Position numbers and translations under genes: made by a program | Part shown: positions 1 to 8,329 of the stretch, piece by piece | Position numbering within the stretch: position 1 is the first letter of the stretch | How the letters are laid out: each line of letters starts with the position of its first letter | Notes under the pieces: generated by a model | The model's database searches: none | The model's input: only the letters and a program-made list of their open reading frames with translations | What the model was told of the DNA's origin: nothing | Assembly: GCF_000455205.1 (NCBI RefSeq) | Contig: NZ_AUWQ01000068.1 | Coordinates: 1-32,957 of the forward strand | Source: Mycobacterium sp. UM_CSW | Lineage (GTDB): Bacteria > Actinomycetota > Actinomycetes > Mycobacteriales > Mycobacteriaceae | Length of the DNA stretch: 32,957 bases | Direction of reading: 5' to 3'

Positions 1-3000
1 CTCGGCTTGCCGCGTTTTCCAGCCGCGGTGCCCGTCGGCTAAGTTCGTCGAACCTTGCGCGCGCGTCGTCGAGATCCGCCTCGTCGAATACCTCGCAGCG
101 GTTGATCCTGTCGCGCTCGAACGTGAGAAGAACGACGTCTCGCCACTCGGCGTTGAAGCCCTCTTGCGTGGTCCCGTGCACCGCATGTGTGACGACCGCT
201 CCCGAGCCGCTCAGCCGATGTACAGCCTCGAGGTAAATGGATGCTTGCGGCGCGAGCTCCCACACGGCTCGAAGGGATACACCAAGATCACCCGGCTCAA
301 TCGCCACGACCGGTCGATGATCGAGATTGACCCAGTCCGGCGTTATCGGCGGGAGTTCGTGCCGGCCAAGCGCGGCGTAGCTAGCCGTGGTTAGCGACCA
401 TGTCTGCGCGTGGGGGGCTGCTTCGCCGGCGAGGTACCGCGCGTCCAGCTCCGCGAAGGCGGCGTCGAAGTCGTCGGGCTCGAAAATGACGAACGTCGCA
501 ATCTGGTTGTGCGAGTTGACTTCGACGACGCTCAGCACATCCGTGGTGAACTCCGCGGACCCGCCACCACCGACCGAGGCGTGCGCGAGGATGAGGCGCT
601 CTCCGCGGGTTGCAATGACGACAAACGCCGTATACGTGATCCCGACTTCGGCGGCGGCCTGCATGTTTGCGATCTCGGCATCCCGACCTTGCCGGATCCC
701 TGCGTTTACGGTCCGACGGCGATCGTCAGTCACGAAGTCGTCAGCCAGGACCTTCGTAAGCGCATCCCAGTCGCGGGCTGCGAAGTGCGCCGAGTGGCGC
801 TCGGCCGCTCGGCTGGCCGCGTTGTCAAGCCGCCGCGCCTGCGGCCGTAACGCCTCGAAGCGCGCGAGGGCGACATCGAGGTCCGCCTCTTCGTAAACCT
901 CCACCAACGGTCCGTCGGAAACGAACAGAAATGTGCGACCCCACTGCAATTCGTTGCCGTGTGCGTCGGTGCCTTCGATGACGAGGGTGGAGACGAGCCC
1001 GTGGGCCTCGAGCGCATGTACCGTCCTCATCCAATAGCGGGCATCGGGCACCAGTGTCCACAGCTCCTCGATGGCGCGCCCGTAGTTTTCCGCCGACCCG
1101 AACGGGACGCGCCGACGGTCGGCCCACGCAAGTCGCCCAAGCATCGGCCCCGGCTCGTGACGATTGAGCTCCCCCACCGTGTCCATTACGGGATGCAAGA
1201 CGCGTGCGTAGGCTGCCGCTTCGCCGGCGAGGTAGCGCGCGTCGAGCTCTGCGATGGCGGACGTGAAGTCGTCGAGGTCGAACAAGATGATCGCCGAAAT
1301 CTGGTTCTGGGAGTCTATTTCGAGGATGCCTAGTACCTCGTTGACGAACTCGCCTTTGCTGCCGGAGACGCGCGCGAGGATGAGGCGCTGCCCACGGGCC
1401 GCGATGACGGCGGACGTGAAGTAGGTGATCCCGACGTCGGCGGCCGCCCGCAAATTTGTGACCTCGGCATCCCGACCGTGCTTGGTCCCCGCGTTTACGA
1501 CGCGCCGACGATCGTCGACACAGATGTCGTCGGCCAGCACTTTCGCGAGCGCATCCCAGTCGCGCGCTGCGAAGTGCGCCTTGTAGCGTTCGGCAGCTTG
1601 GCTCGCCGCGTTTTCCAGCGGCGGTGCCGGTCGGCTGAGCTGGTCGAACCGCGCGAGCGCGGCGTCAATGTCCGCCACGTCGAATAGTTCGCAACGGCTA
1701 AGGAGATCGCCGTCGAACATGAAAATCGCGATGTCCCGCCACTCGGCCTCGAATCCCTCTTGCGAGGTGCCCTGCGCTCTGAAGGTGACAACCACTCCAA
1801 GATCGCTCACGCGATGCACAGCCTCGATGTAGCCATTGAGGTCGGGTGCGTATTCAAATGTGTCGTGGAGGAATACGGTCATATCGCCGGGCGCGAACGC
1901 TGCTCCGCGCCGGTGGTCGATGTTGGCAGAGTCCGGCGCCAGCGCGGGTAGTTCGTGTCTGTTGATCGCCGCGAAGCACTGACCAACGAGCAACCACGCA
2001 TTCGGGTGTGCCGCCGCTTCGCCGGCGAGGTAGCGGGTATCGAGCTCGGCGACGGCGGCGTCGAAGTCGTCAGGGTCCAACACGACGATTGTCGCGATCT
2101 GGTTGTCGGAGTTGACTTCGGCGACGCCCAGCGCGTCGCTCTGGAACTCCTCGGACCCGTTATCACGGCCCGACGCACGGGTGAGGACGAGGCGCTGACC
2201 ACGTGTTGCGATGGTGACGAACGTCAAGCGCGTAAATCCGGCCTCAGCGGCCGACCGCAGGTTTGCGATCTCGGCATCGCGACCATGTCGAATCCCAGCG
2301 TTTACGGCCCGCCGGCGATCGTCGATAACGATGTCGTCGGCCACGACCTTCGCGAGCTCATCCCAGTCGCGGGCTGCGAAGTGCGCCGAGTAGCGCTGGA
2401 CAGCGTGGCACGCAGCGTTTTCCAGCCCCGGCGCCGAGCGGCTGAGTTGCTCGAACGTTGCGGTCGCGGCGTCAATGTCGGCCTCTTCAAATAGCTCCCA
2501 ACGGCTGATTAAGTCGCCCTCGACCGTGAGAACGTAGACCCCTCGCCACTCGGCTTCGAAGCCTTCTTGCGAGGTCCCATACCCCACATAGGTCGTAACC
2601 GCTCCGAGGTCGTTCAGCCGGTGCACAGTCTCGATATACATGCCGCCCGTGCCGCCGTCCCACGACTCACGGACGTATGCAATCGCATCATTGGGTGCGA
2701 CGGCTGTTGCCCGGCGGTGGTCGATATTCATCCAGTCGCGCGTCGTCGCTGGGAATTCGTACCGGTTGATCGAGGCGACGATACGCGTGATGGCAGACCA
2801 TGTGCGCGAATGCGCGTCCGCTTCGCCTGCGATGTAACGGGTTTCGAGCTCGGCGATCGCGGCTTCAAGGTCGTCGGGGTCGAACGCGACGATCGCCGAG
2901 ATCTGGTTGTCGGCGTTGATCTCGACGACGTGCAGTAGATCGACGCGGAACGCGTCGGGTTTCTCGTCGCTGCGCGAGAACCGGACACGGGTGAGGACGA

Positions 3001-3232
3001 GGCGGTCTCCACGGGTGGCAATTGCGTCTGACGCTGTTTCCGTGACCTGCTGGTCGGATGCCAACCGGAACTGTGTGATCATGGCATCCCGGCCGTGCAG
3101 GGCCCCAACGCCTACCACACGACGACGATCGTCGGTGTAAAGGTCGTCGGCCATTATCTTCGCGATCGCATCCCAGTCACGGGCCGCGAAGTGCGCTAGG
3201 TAGCGCTCGACCGCTCGGCTTGCCGCATTTTC
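1..3232 (-). repeat. Tandem in-frame repeat array, four full units of about 0.8 kb plus the start of a fifth
   Basis: Each unit begins with an (E/D)NAA(S/C) motif followed by AHFAARDWD. Unit starts on the minus strand are at 3232, 2422, 1615, 826 and 19, giving unit lengths of 270, 269, 263 and 269 residues. Every unit has two halves. The first runs from AHFAARDWD to a segment ending ARYLAGEA. The second holds NRHE, IDHRR, EAVHRL and GTSQEGFEAEWRD. Both look like SnoaL/NTF2-like folds (inference from motifs). DNA similarity is visible as well, for example the segments near 763, 1551, 2359 and 3169 that all read as close variants of catcccagtcgcgggctgcg. The second half of unit 3 (about 830-1200) is clearly diverged and lacks the TSQEGFEAEWRD box. 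Confidence 0.9.
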
Positions 3233-6200
3233 CAGCCGCCGCGCCTGACGGTTTGTCTCTTCCTCGAATCGGGCTTGCGCGGCGTCGAGTTCGGCGATCG
3301 CGGCATCCATGTCTTCTAGGTCGAAGAAGATTTGCAGGCAGATTCGACCCTGTTCATCGATGCCGTATATCTGGAGAAATTCATCCTGCGGCGCCCCGGG
3401 GCTCGTATCAATAGTGCCCACCACCAATCGAGCGAGAGCGAGTCGCTCGCCTCGCACGGCTATGTCGTGCGCGGTGAGGCGCACCCCGCTCGCCCCTAGG
3501 ATTCGCCCAATCTCATGGGCCCAGTTTTCCGGTGAGACAATCGCTCCCGCGGCATGTGTAAACCCGATGACCTTGCGGTGACTCTCGCTGAACACCTCGG
3601 GCGCATAGAGTTCCTTGAACTCATCCCAGGCCTCGCGATTGATCGCAGCTCCCAGGCGTTTGCCGGCCCGTATACATGCATTGTCGAGCTCGACAACCGG
3701 CGGCGGTTCGGGTGGCGCAGGGACACTCCGGGCAGGGCGTTGTCCGACTACACGCCGCGCTTTCTCCGCAAGTGCCGCAGCGCCTTTCCGCTCATACAGA
3801 TCTACGGCCCGCTCGGCGGCGGCGCGTGCACCCGCAGCATCACCTCCAGCGTCTAAAACCGTTGCCAGTGAGGCACATGCGTCGCCGTGATCAACCAGCG
3901 CGTCGGTGCGCTCGGCCAGGGCGACAGCGGCCTCGGCGATTCGTCGAGCCTCACCGTGTTCACCGCTGCGCGAAAGCAGGAGCGCCCGCAGAGTCCGCCA
4001 ATGGATAGACGGTTTCAAAGCGTGGCCGGCGAGTCGCTCACTCTCCAAACACAATTCGTCAGCCTCGCCGTGTCGGTCGAGCGTTAGACACGCGCGGCCC
4101 AGAAACGCGGCTGTCTCCGCAGTATCGGCGTCCAGGCCCATGCGACGAAAACCGTTGTACGCCTGACGCAAATGCGGTTCGGCCGCGGCCGGATCGTCGG
4201 CGATCAGCTCAACGATGCCGGCGAACTGCTCGACCTCAAGCAACGCGTGCCGCAGCCCGAGTTCGGTGACTGTACGCCGCGCCGAGTCGATCATCCGCCG
4301 GGCCGCCTCGGCGCGTCCCCGGAAGGCCTCCAACACGGCTTGGCACCGCGTCGACGTCGCCTCGACCGCGGGCGACTCGGTTGTGATTCGCAAGAGCCGC
4401 ACCACGTCGAGGCACCGCCCACCCGCACGCGGAACCGGGTTGGGACCCCACAGCGCGGCAAGTGGTGCGCCCGCCAGCACCGCGTTGACCCGCCGGTGGT
4501 CACGCGCACGCCGTGCCGCCGTGAGGGCGTCATCCAGCGCGATCTCGCCGTCGCCGATCCTGCCTAGGCGGGCCAGGCACGCAGCCCGAACGGTATGAGC
4601 GTTGGCTTCGCCTGCGGCATCGCCTAACTCGGCCAGTTTCTGGGCGGCCACACCTAAAGCGGTTTCAACCTCGTCGAGTCGCTCGGGATGGATCAGCATC
4701 GACAGCTGGCCGTCGAAACACGTCGCCCACGCCGCCAGCCGCACCGAATTGACCGTCGCTTCTTGCAATTTGGAGACTGCGCCCGCCGCGGAAGCTACGT
4801 CGCCAGCGGCCAATAGAGCCTCGCAACGCGCGACTAGCAGTTCGGCCGCCTGGTCGTCGCGGTCTGGCAACTCGTCGTCGATCTCGTCCAGCGCGTGCAA
4901 CGCTTGGCCGTATAGATCGGCGGCGCCTTCGTAGCCGAGGCGCGCCACCGCCTGGTCTCCCGCACGTCGGCAGTATTCGACCGCCTTGGCCGCGTTTCCC
5001 GCCCACGCACATTCGAAGTAATGGTGGGCCAGTTCGGCCAGCAGCTCATCGTTGGCACCGGGCTGGGACTCGAGCGTCGTGGCGATGCGCTGGTGCAGCC
5101 GCATCCGCCGCACCGACGGCAGTTCGGCGAGCAGCGACTGACGGACAAGGGCATGGTTGAATCGGTAACGGCCGCCGGGCTCTTCGATGACGATGCCGGC
5201 CTTACACGCCCCGTCGAACGCGTTGACGAGATCATCCTCAACCACGCGCTCAACCAGTTCTACCGAGAACCTGCTACCGACCACCGCGGCCGCGGCAAGG
5301 GCATCGTTCGTCTCTGCTGGAAGCCGAGAAAGGCGGCGGCTCACGGTTTCCCGTACACCTTGTGGCAGGGTAGTCGGATCCCACACACCGCCGGTCTCAT
5401 CCAGATGGCGCAGCGCTTCAATAAGGAAGAACGGGTTGCCTCCGGTGACCGACGCCAACGCCCGGGCAAGTTCTTCGTCGTCGTAGCCGGCCTCGGTGAC
5501 GTACGCGGTCACGTCGGCTTCGTCGAGGCCGCTGAGCGTAAGGCGGTTGAAAGTGCCAGAACCAGAGCCGCGGTGCAGGTCTGCGAGCATCGCCGCCAGG
5601 GGATGCGAACGGTCAAGGTCGGTGCTGCGGTACGTGCCGACGATCTGCACCCGCGCGCGATCGCCGAACCGCAACAGATGCCGCAACAACAGCAGCGTGG
5701 GCTTGGCCGCCCAGTGCAGGTCATCGAGGATCAGCACGACGGGTGCGCCGGCGGAGGCGACTTCCAACAGTGCGACGACGGCGTCGAACAGTGCGTAGCG
5801 CTCGGTTTCCGGATCGGCGCGGGTTGGCGCGGCGAGATCGGGCAGGACGTCGGTCAGCCCGGGAACCAGAGGAAGCAATGCTTCAACGCCGCGCATTGCG
5901 CGGAGCCGGGTGGTGCCGAGGCAGGGCATGAGCGAACGCAGTGCCTCCGCGAAAGGCTGGTAGGGCGCACCGAGATCTTCATCGCAGCGGCCGTAGAGCA
6001 CGATCGCTTCTAACTGGTAGGCCTGCTGCGACCACTCGCCGGCCAAACGTGTCTTGCCCACGCCTGGTTCACCGGCAATCAGCACCGCGTGCGTGCCGCC
6101 CGCCAGCGCGATTTGCCAGGCGGACACCAGCCCTGCGAGCTCAGGGCCGCGTCCGACGAACGGTCCGGGGCCGGTCAGCACCGCGGGGAGGGCCGGGCGC

Positions 6201-7534
6201 TCGATCGGTGCGTCGTTTGCCTTTTGCGGCGGTGCGGCGGTCTCCAACCGAAGCTCGAAAACATGCTCCGGACGCGCCAGGTTCTTGAGCTGACGCATCC
6301 CCAAATCGACGAGCACAACATCGTCGGGCAGTGAGTCGATGACCAGTTCGGCTATCGCACCAGAGCACAGGATCTGGCCGCCTATTGCCAGCGACCGCAG
6401 CCGTGCGGCGCGGTTGACCGCGCGACCGAAGTAGTCGCCGTCGCGCAGCTCGACCTCACCGGTATGCAGTGCAACGCGGATACGCATCGGGTCTTGCAGG
6501 CGCCACGGTTCGTGGAAGATTGCGTCCTGCAATTCGATTGCGGCGTTGGCCGCCGCCGAGGCCCTTTCGAAGACGGAAAAGGTGGCGTCCCCCTCGCCGC
6601 GCGTCTTGATCAGCCGTCCGCCGCGGGACGTGACAACCTGTTCGACAAGCTCATCGTGGCGCGCGAGTGCCACCGCCATGGCGTCGGCGTCGGCCTCCCA
6701 GGCGGCAGTCGATCCTTCGATGTCGGTCAGCAGGAACGTGACTGTGCGCGTTACAGTCGGAAGATCTTGTGCGGCAGGAATTTCTAGCGCAGTGTCCTGT
6801 CCGACGATCGCTGCCTCGAGCCGGCGAAGATCAGGCCCGGGGTCGACCCCCAGTTCATCGGCGAGTAGCGCACGCGCTCGTTGGTAAGCGGCCAGCGCCT
6901 CGCCCTGCCTACCGGCGCGGTAGAGTGCGAGCATCAGCTGGCCCCATCGTCGTTCGCGCAGCGGCGCCTCGGCCACCGCGGCCTCCAGCTCCCCGACGAT
7001 CTCCGCGGCGCGGCCCGTTGCAAGTAGGGCGTCTGCCCGGTCCTCGACCAGTGCGGCGTGGCCCTCGATCCAGCGTGTCTTTTCGGATGTTCCCCGCCGG
7101 GTATCGGGCAGTTCGGGGGTGCCGCGCCAGAGGGTCAGCGCCTCCTCGAAGCTCGCCACCGCTTGGCTGGTAGCGCCAGCGGCGGCCGCATCACGGCCCA
7201 GTCGAGCGGCCGATTTGTACCGCGAGGCATCAACCTCGCTCTCGGCGAGGGTCCAACCCGTCCCCATCGTCAACACAAAGCCGTCGCCCAAGGCGCGGCG
7301 CAGCGCGGAGATGTGAGTCTGCAGGGCTTTGGCGGCGGTGCGTGGCGGATCGTCGCCCCAGAGCAACTCGAGCAGCGTTTCGGCCGACATGACCGAACCG
7401 CTGTGCAGGCCGAGCATCGTCAGGATGGCGCGAGGTTTGGCGCCCGGGATCATGACGGGCGCTCCGTTTTGCCGGACCTGGAGAGGTCCCAAAACCCCCA
7501 GTTCCACCCATGGAAGCGTACTCACATTGCCCAT
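1..7534 (-). CDS. Giant SARP / class III cyclase / STAND ATPase / NTF2-like array regulator (partial)
   Basis: At least 2,511 residues; the C-terminus lies beyond the left edge. No stop occurs in this frame. The ATG at 7534 is preceded by an in-frame TGA, which fixes the start region. Domains in order: OmpR-type winged helix (about 10-95); bacterial transcriptional activator domain (about 100-245); class III cyclase (about 262-420) with metal aspartates D271 and D316, D367, and transition-state N374 and R378; STAND/AAA ATPase with Walker A GEPGVGKT (488-495) and Walker B LDD (D604, D605), then GNPFF near 700; helical TPR-like repeats (about 820-1280); one divergent NTF2-like module (about 1285-1430); then tandem units starting at 1435, 1705, 1974, 2237 and 2506. 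Inferred role: a cytoplasmic regulator coupling ligand sensing and ATP hydrolysis to cyclic nucleotide synthesis and DNA binding. Domain identities come from motifs; ligand and target genes are unknown. Confidence 0.93.
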   Translation of the reverse strand, partial: MGNVSTLPWVELGVLGPLQVRQNGAPVMIPGAKPRAILTMLGLHSGSVMSAETLLELLWGDDPPRTAAKALQTHISALRRALGDGFVLTMGTGWTLAESEVDASRYKSAARLGRDAAAAGATSQAVASFEEALTLWRGTPELPDTRRGTSEKTRWIEGHAALVEDRADALLATGRAAEIVGELEAAVAEAPLRERRWGQLMLALYRAGRQGEALAAYQRARALLADELGVDPGPDLRRLEAAIVGQDTALEIPAAQDLPTVTRTVTFLLTDIEGSTAAWEADADAMAVALARHDELVEQVVTSRGGRLIKTRGEGDATFSVFERASAAANAAIELQDAIFHEPWRLQDPMRIRVALHTGEVELRDGDYFGRAVNRAARLRSLAIGGQILCSGAIAELVIDSLPDDVVLVDLGMRQLKNLARPEHVFELRLETAAPPQKANDAPIERPALPAVLTGPGPFVGRGPELAGLVSAWQIALAGGTHAVLIAGEPGVGKTRLAGEWSQQAYQLEAIVLYGRCDEDLGAPYQPFAEALRSLMPCLGTTRLRAMRGVEALLPLVPGLTDVLPDLAAPTRADPETERYALFDAVVALLEVASAGAPVVLILDDLHWAAKPTLLLLRHLLRFGDRARVQIVGTYRSTDLDRSHPLAAMLADLHRGSGSGTFNRLTLSGLDEADVTAYVTEAGYDDEELARALASVTGGNPFFLIEALRHLDETGGVWDPTTLPQGVRETVSRRLSRLPAETNDALAAAAVVGSRFSVELVERVVEDDLVNAFDGACKAGIVIEEPGGRYRFNHALVRQSLLAELPSVRRMRLHQRIATTLESQPGANDELLAELAHHYFECAWAGNAAKAVEYCRRAGDQAVARLGYEGAADLYGQALHALDEIDDELPDRDDQAAELLVARCEALLAAGDVASAAGAVSKLQEATVNSVRLAAWATCFDGQLSMLIHPERLDEVETALGVAAQKLAELGDAAGEANAHTVRAACLARLGRIGDGEIALDDALTAARRARDHRRVNAVLAGAPLAALWGPNPVPRAGGRCLDVVRLLRITTESPAVEATSTRCQAVLEAFRGRAEAARRMIDSARRTVTELGLRHALLEVEQFAGIVELIADDPAAAEPHLRQAYNGFRRMGLDADTAETAAFLGRACLTLDRHGEADELCLESERLAGHALKPSIHWRTLRALLLSRSGEHGEARRIAEAAVALAERTDALVDHGDACASLATVLDAGGDAAGARAAAERAVDLYERKGAAALAEKARRVVGQRPARSVPAPPEPPPVVELDNACIRAGKRLGAAINREAWDEFKELYAPEVFSESHRKVIGFTHAAGAIVSPENWAHEIGRILGASGVRLTAHDIAVRGERLALARLVVGTIDTSPGAPQDEFLQIYGIDEQGRICLQIFFDLEDMDAAIAELDAAQARFEEETNRQARRLENAASRAVERYLAHFAARDWDAIAKIMADDLYTDDRRRVVGVGALHGRDAMITQFRLASDQQVTETASDAIATRGDRLVLTRVRFSRSDEKPDAFRVDLLHVVEINADNQISAIVAFDPDDLEAAIAELETRYIAGEADAHSRTWSAITRIVASINRYEFPATTRDWMNIDHRRATAVAPNDAIAYVRESWDGGTGGMYIETVHRLNDLGAVTTYVGYGTSQEGFEAEWRGVYVLTVEGDLISRWELFEEADIDAATATFEQLSRSAPGLENAACHAVQRYSAHFAARDWDELAKVVADDIVIDDRRRAVNAGIRHGRDAEIANLRSAAEAGFTRLTFVTIATRGQRLVLTRASGRDNGSEEFQSDALGVAEVNSDNQIATIVVLDPDDFDAAVAELDTRYLAGEAAAHPNAWLLVGQCFAAINRHELPALAPDSANIDHRRGAAFAPGDMTVFLHDTFEYAPDLNGYIEAVHRVSDLGVVVTFRAQGTSQEGFEAEWRDIAIFMFDGDLLSRCELFDVADIDAALARFDQLSRPAPPLENAASQAAERYKAHFAARDWDALAKVLADDICVDDRRRVVNAGTKHGRDAEVTNLRAAADVGITYFTSAVIAARGQRLILARVSGSKGEFVNEVLGILEIDSQNQISAIILFDLDDFTSAIAELDARYLAGEAAAYARVLHPVMDTVGELNRHEPGPMLGRLAWADRRRVPFGSAENYGRAIEELWTLVPDARYWMRTVHALEAHGLVSTLVIEGTDAHGNELQWGRTFLFVSDGPLVEVYEEADLDVALARFEALRPQARRLDNAASRAAERHSAHFAARDWDALTKVLADDFVTDDRRRTVNAGIRQGRDAEIANMQAAAEVGITYTAFVVIATRGERLILAHASVGGGGSAEFTTDVLSVVEVNSHNQIATFVIFEPDDFDAAFAELDARYLAGEAAPHAQTWSLTTASYAALGRHELPPITPDWVNLDHRPVVAIEPGDLGVSLRAVWELAPQASIYLEAVHRLSGSGAVVTHAVHGTTQEGFNAEWRDVVLLTFERDRINRCEVFDEADLDDARARFDELSRRAPRLENAASR

Positions 7535-7627
7535 CGTCGGTGGGGCGATTCAATACCTGGTCAAGATCGAGTAAAGGCGCCGCGCGCCGCCAGCTAGCTA
7601 ACTTCAGTAAAGGGGGTCCGGAGCGGC

Positions 7628-7963
7628 TCAGACCGGCACCCAGACGGTGCCTATGACAACGCCCCAATGCTGAAAGCCGTTACTCCACGCCGGGGCGTCC
7701 GGGGCCCACCAGGGCTTTGGTGGGGGCGGCGGCACGTCCGGGCGCGCGAATGAGGGCGCATATGGCGGCGGCGGTGTGTACCAGGCCGGCGGGGGCGGCG
7801 GTGGGCTGCACACCATCGTCGCCGGATTCCACGACTTGTTGGAGCCGCATCCCGCCGAGCTGACTCCGGCCGTCGCGACCGCGGCCGCCATTGACACGAA
7901 CGCGACCGCGATGACGGCCAGACGACGCCCAAACAGCTCATTGCACGCCTGCAAAAGGACCAT
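7628..7963 (-). CDS. Small secreted proline-rich protein, function unknown
   Basis: A 111-residue protein. The ATG at 7963 has an AAGG ribosome site about 8 bases upstream and is preferred over the longer TTG start at 8008. Residues 12-35 form a positively flanked hydrophobic segment ending VSSAG, consistent with a Sec signal peptide. The cysteine after it (C39) does not sit in a proper lipobox, so lipidation is doubtful. C39 and C52 could form a disulfide. Residues 54-85 are runs of proline with Tyr/Trp, followed by a Trp-rich C-terminus. Short exported proline-rich proteins of this type are common in mycobacteria and mostly uncharacterised. It lies downstream of the ferredoxin gene and upstream of the giant regulator on the same strand. 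Confidence 0.75.
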   Translation of the reverse strand: MVLLQACNELFGRRLAVIAVAFVSMAAAVATAGVSSAGCGSNKSWNPATMVCSPPPPPPAWYTPPPPYAPSFARPDVPPPPPKPWWAPDAPAWSNGFQHWGVVIGTVWVPV

Positions 7964-8020
7964 ACTGACCTTGGATGGCTTCAGCTTATGCTTTCGATAC
8001 GGCCACAACCAGGCGTCCGG

Positions 8021-8329
8021 TCAACGCGTGAAACCCCATTCGGCTTCGCTCGCTTCGGTATTAACGTGGGCGGCGGGGTCCTCATCGGTGGTTGGCTGCG
8101 GCGGCACGTCGTCCGGTCGTCGTTCGTCCATTTCCATGATGGCGTGCACCGGGCAGTCCATCAGGGCGCGCATGACCGCGTCGCGGTCGGCCTCGGGCAC
8201 GGTGCCGTCGCCGATCAGGCAGGCGTATCCCCAGTCGTCGAGCGAGAAGTAGGCGGGCGCGTGCTTGGCGCAGATGCCGAACCCGTCACACAGCGTGCGG
8301 TCCAGGTGGATTCTCATGCCCTCGCTCAC
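8021..8329 (-). CDS. [3Fe-4S]-type ferredoxin
   Basis: A small electron carrier. Counting from the internal ATG at 8317, the motif C10-DGFGI-C16 and a later MDCPVHAI cysteine give the three-cysteine pattern of mycobacterial P450-type [3Fe-4S] ferredoxins, with no fourth cysteine in the first loop. A GTG at 8329 overlaps the TGA of the upstream NuoF-like gene (GTGA), which suggests translational coupling, so I use it; the ATG at 8317 is the alternative and removes four residues. The C-terminus has an acidic, proline-containing tail of about 35 residues beyond the ferredoxin fold, longer than in the second ferredoxin of this window. It probably accepts electrons from the adjacent flavoprotein and passes them to an oxygenase or P450 not identified here. 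Confidence 0.88.
   Translation of the reverse strand: MSEGMRIHLDRTLCDGFGICAKHAPAYFSLDDWGYACLIGDGTVPEADRDAVMRALMDCPVHAIMEMDERRPDDVPPQPTTDEDPAAHVNTEASEAEWGFTR

Noticed and set aside
1-3232. Repeats as a CRISPR array, VNTR or assembly error
   Set aside because: Units are about 800 bases, stay in frame and carry diverged coding sequence; neither short repeats with spacers nor identical copies are seen.
5021-6013. A 330-codon plus-strand open frame
   Set aside because: It lies fully inside the ATPase part of the giant minus-strand gene, in register with its codons, and its product (Gln/Arg/Gly-rich) matches no family. It is an antisense shadow of a GC-rich gene.
7840-7963. Lipoprotein signal in the proline-rich protein
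   Set aside because: The residues before C39 (SSAG) lack the Leu/Val at the -3 position of a lipobox, so I treat it as an ordinary signal peptide.
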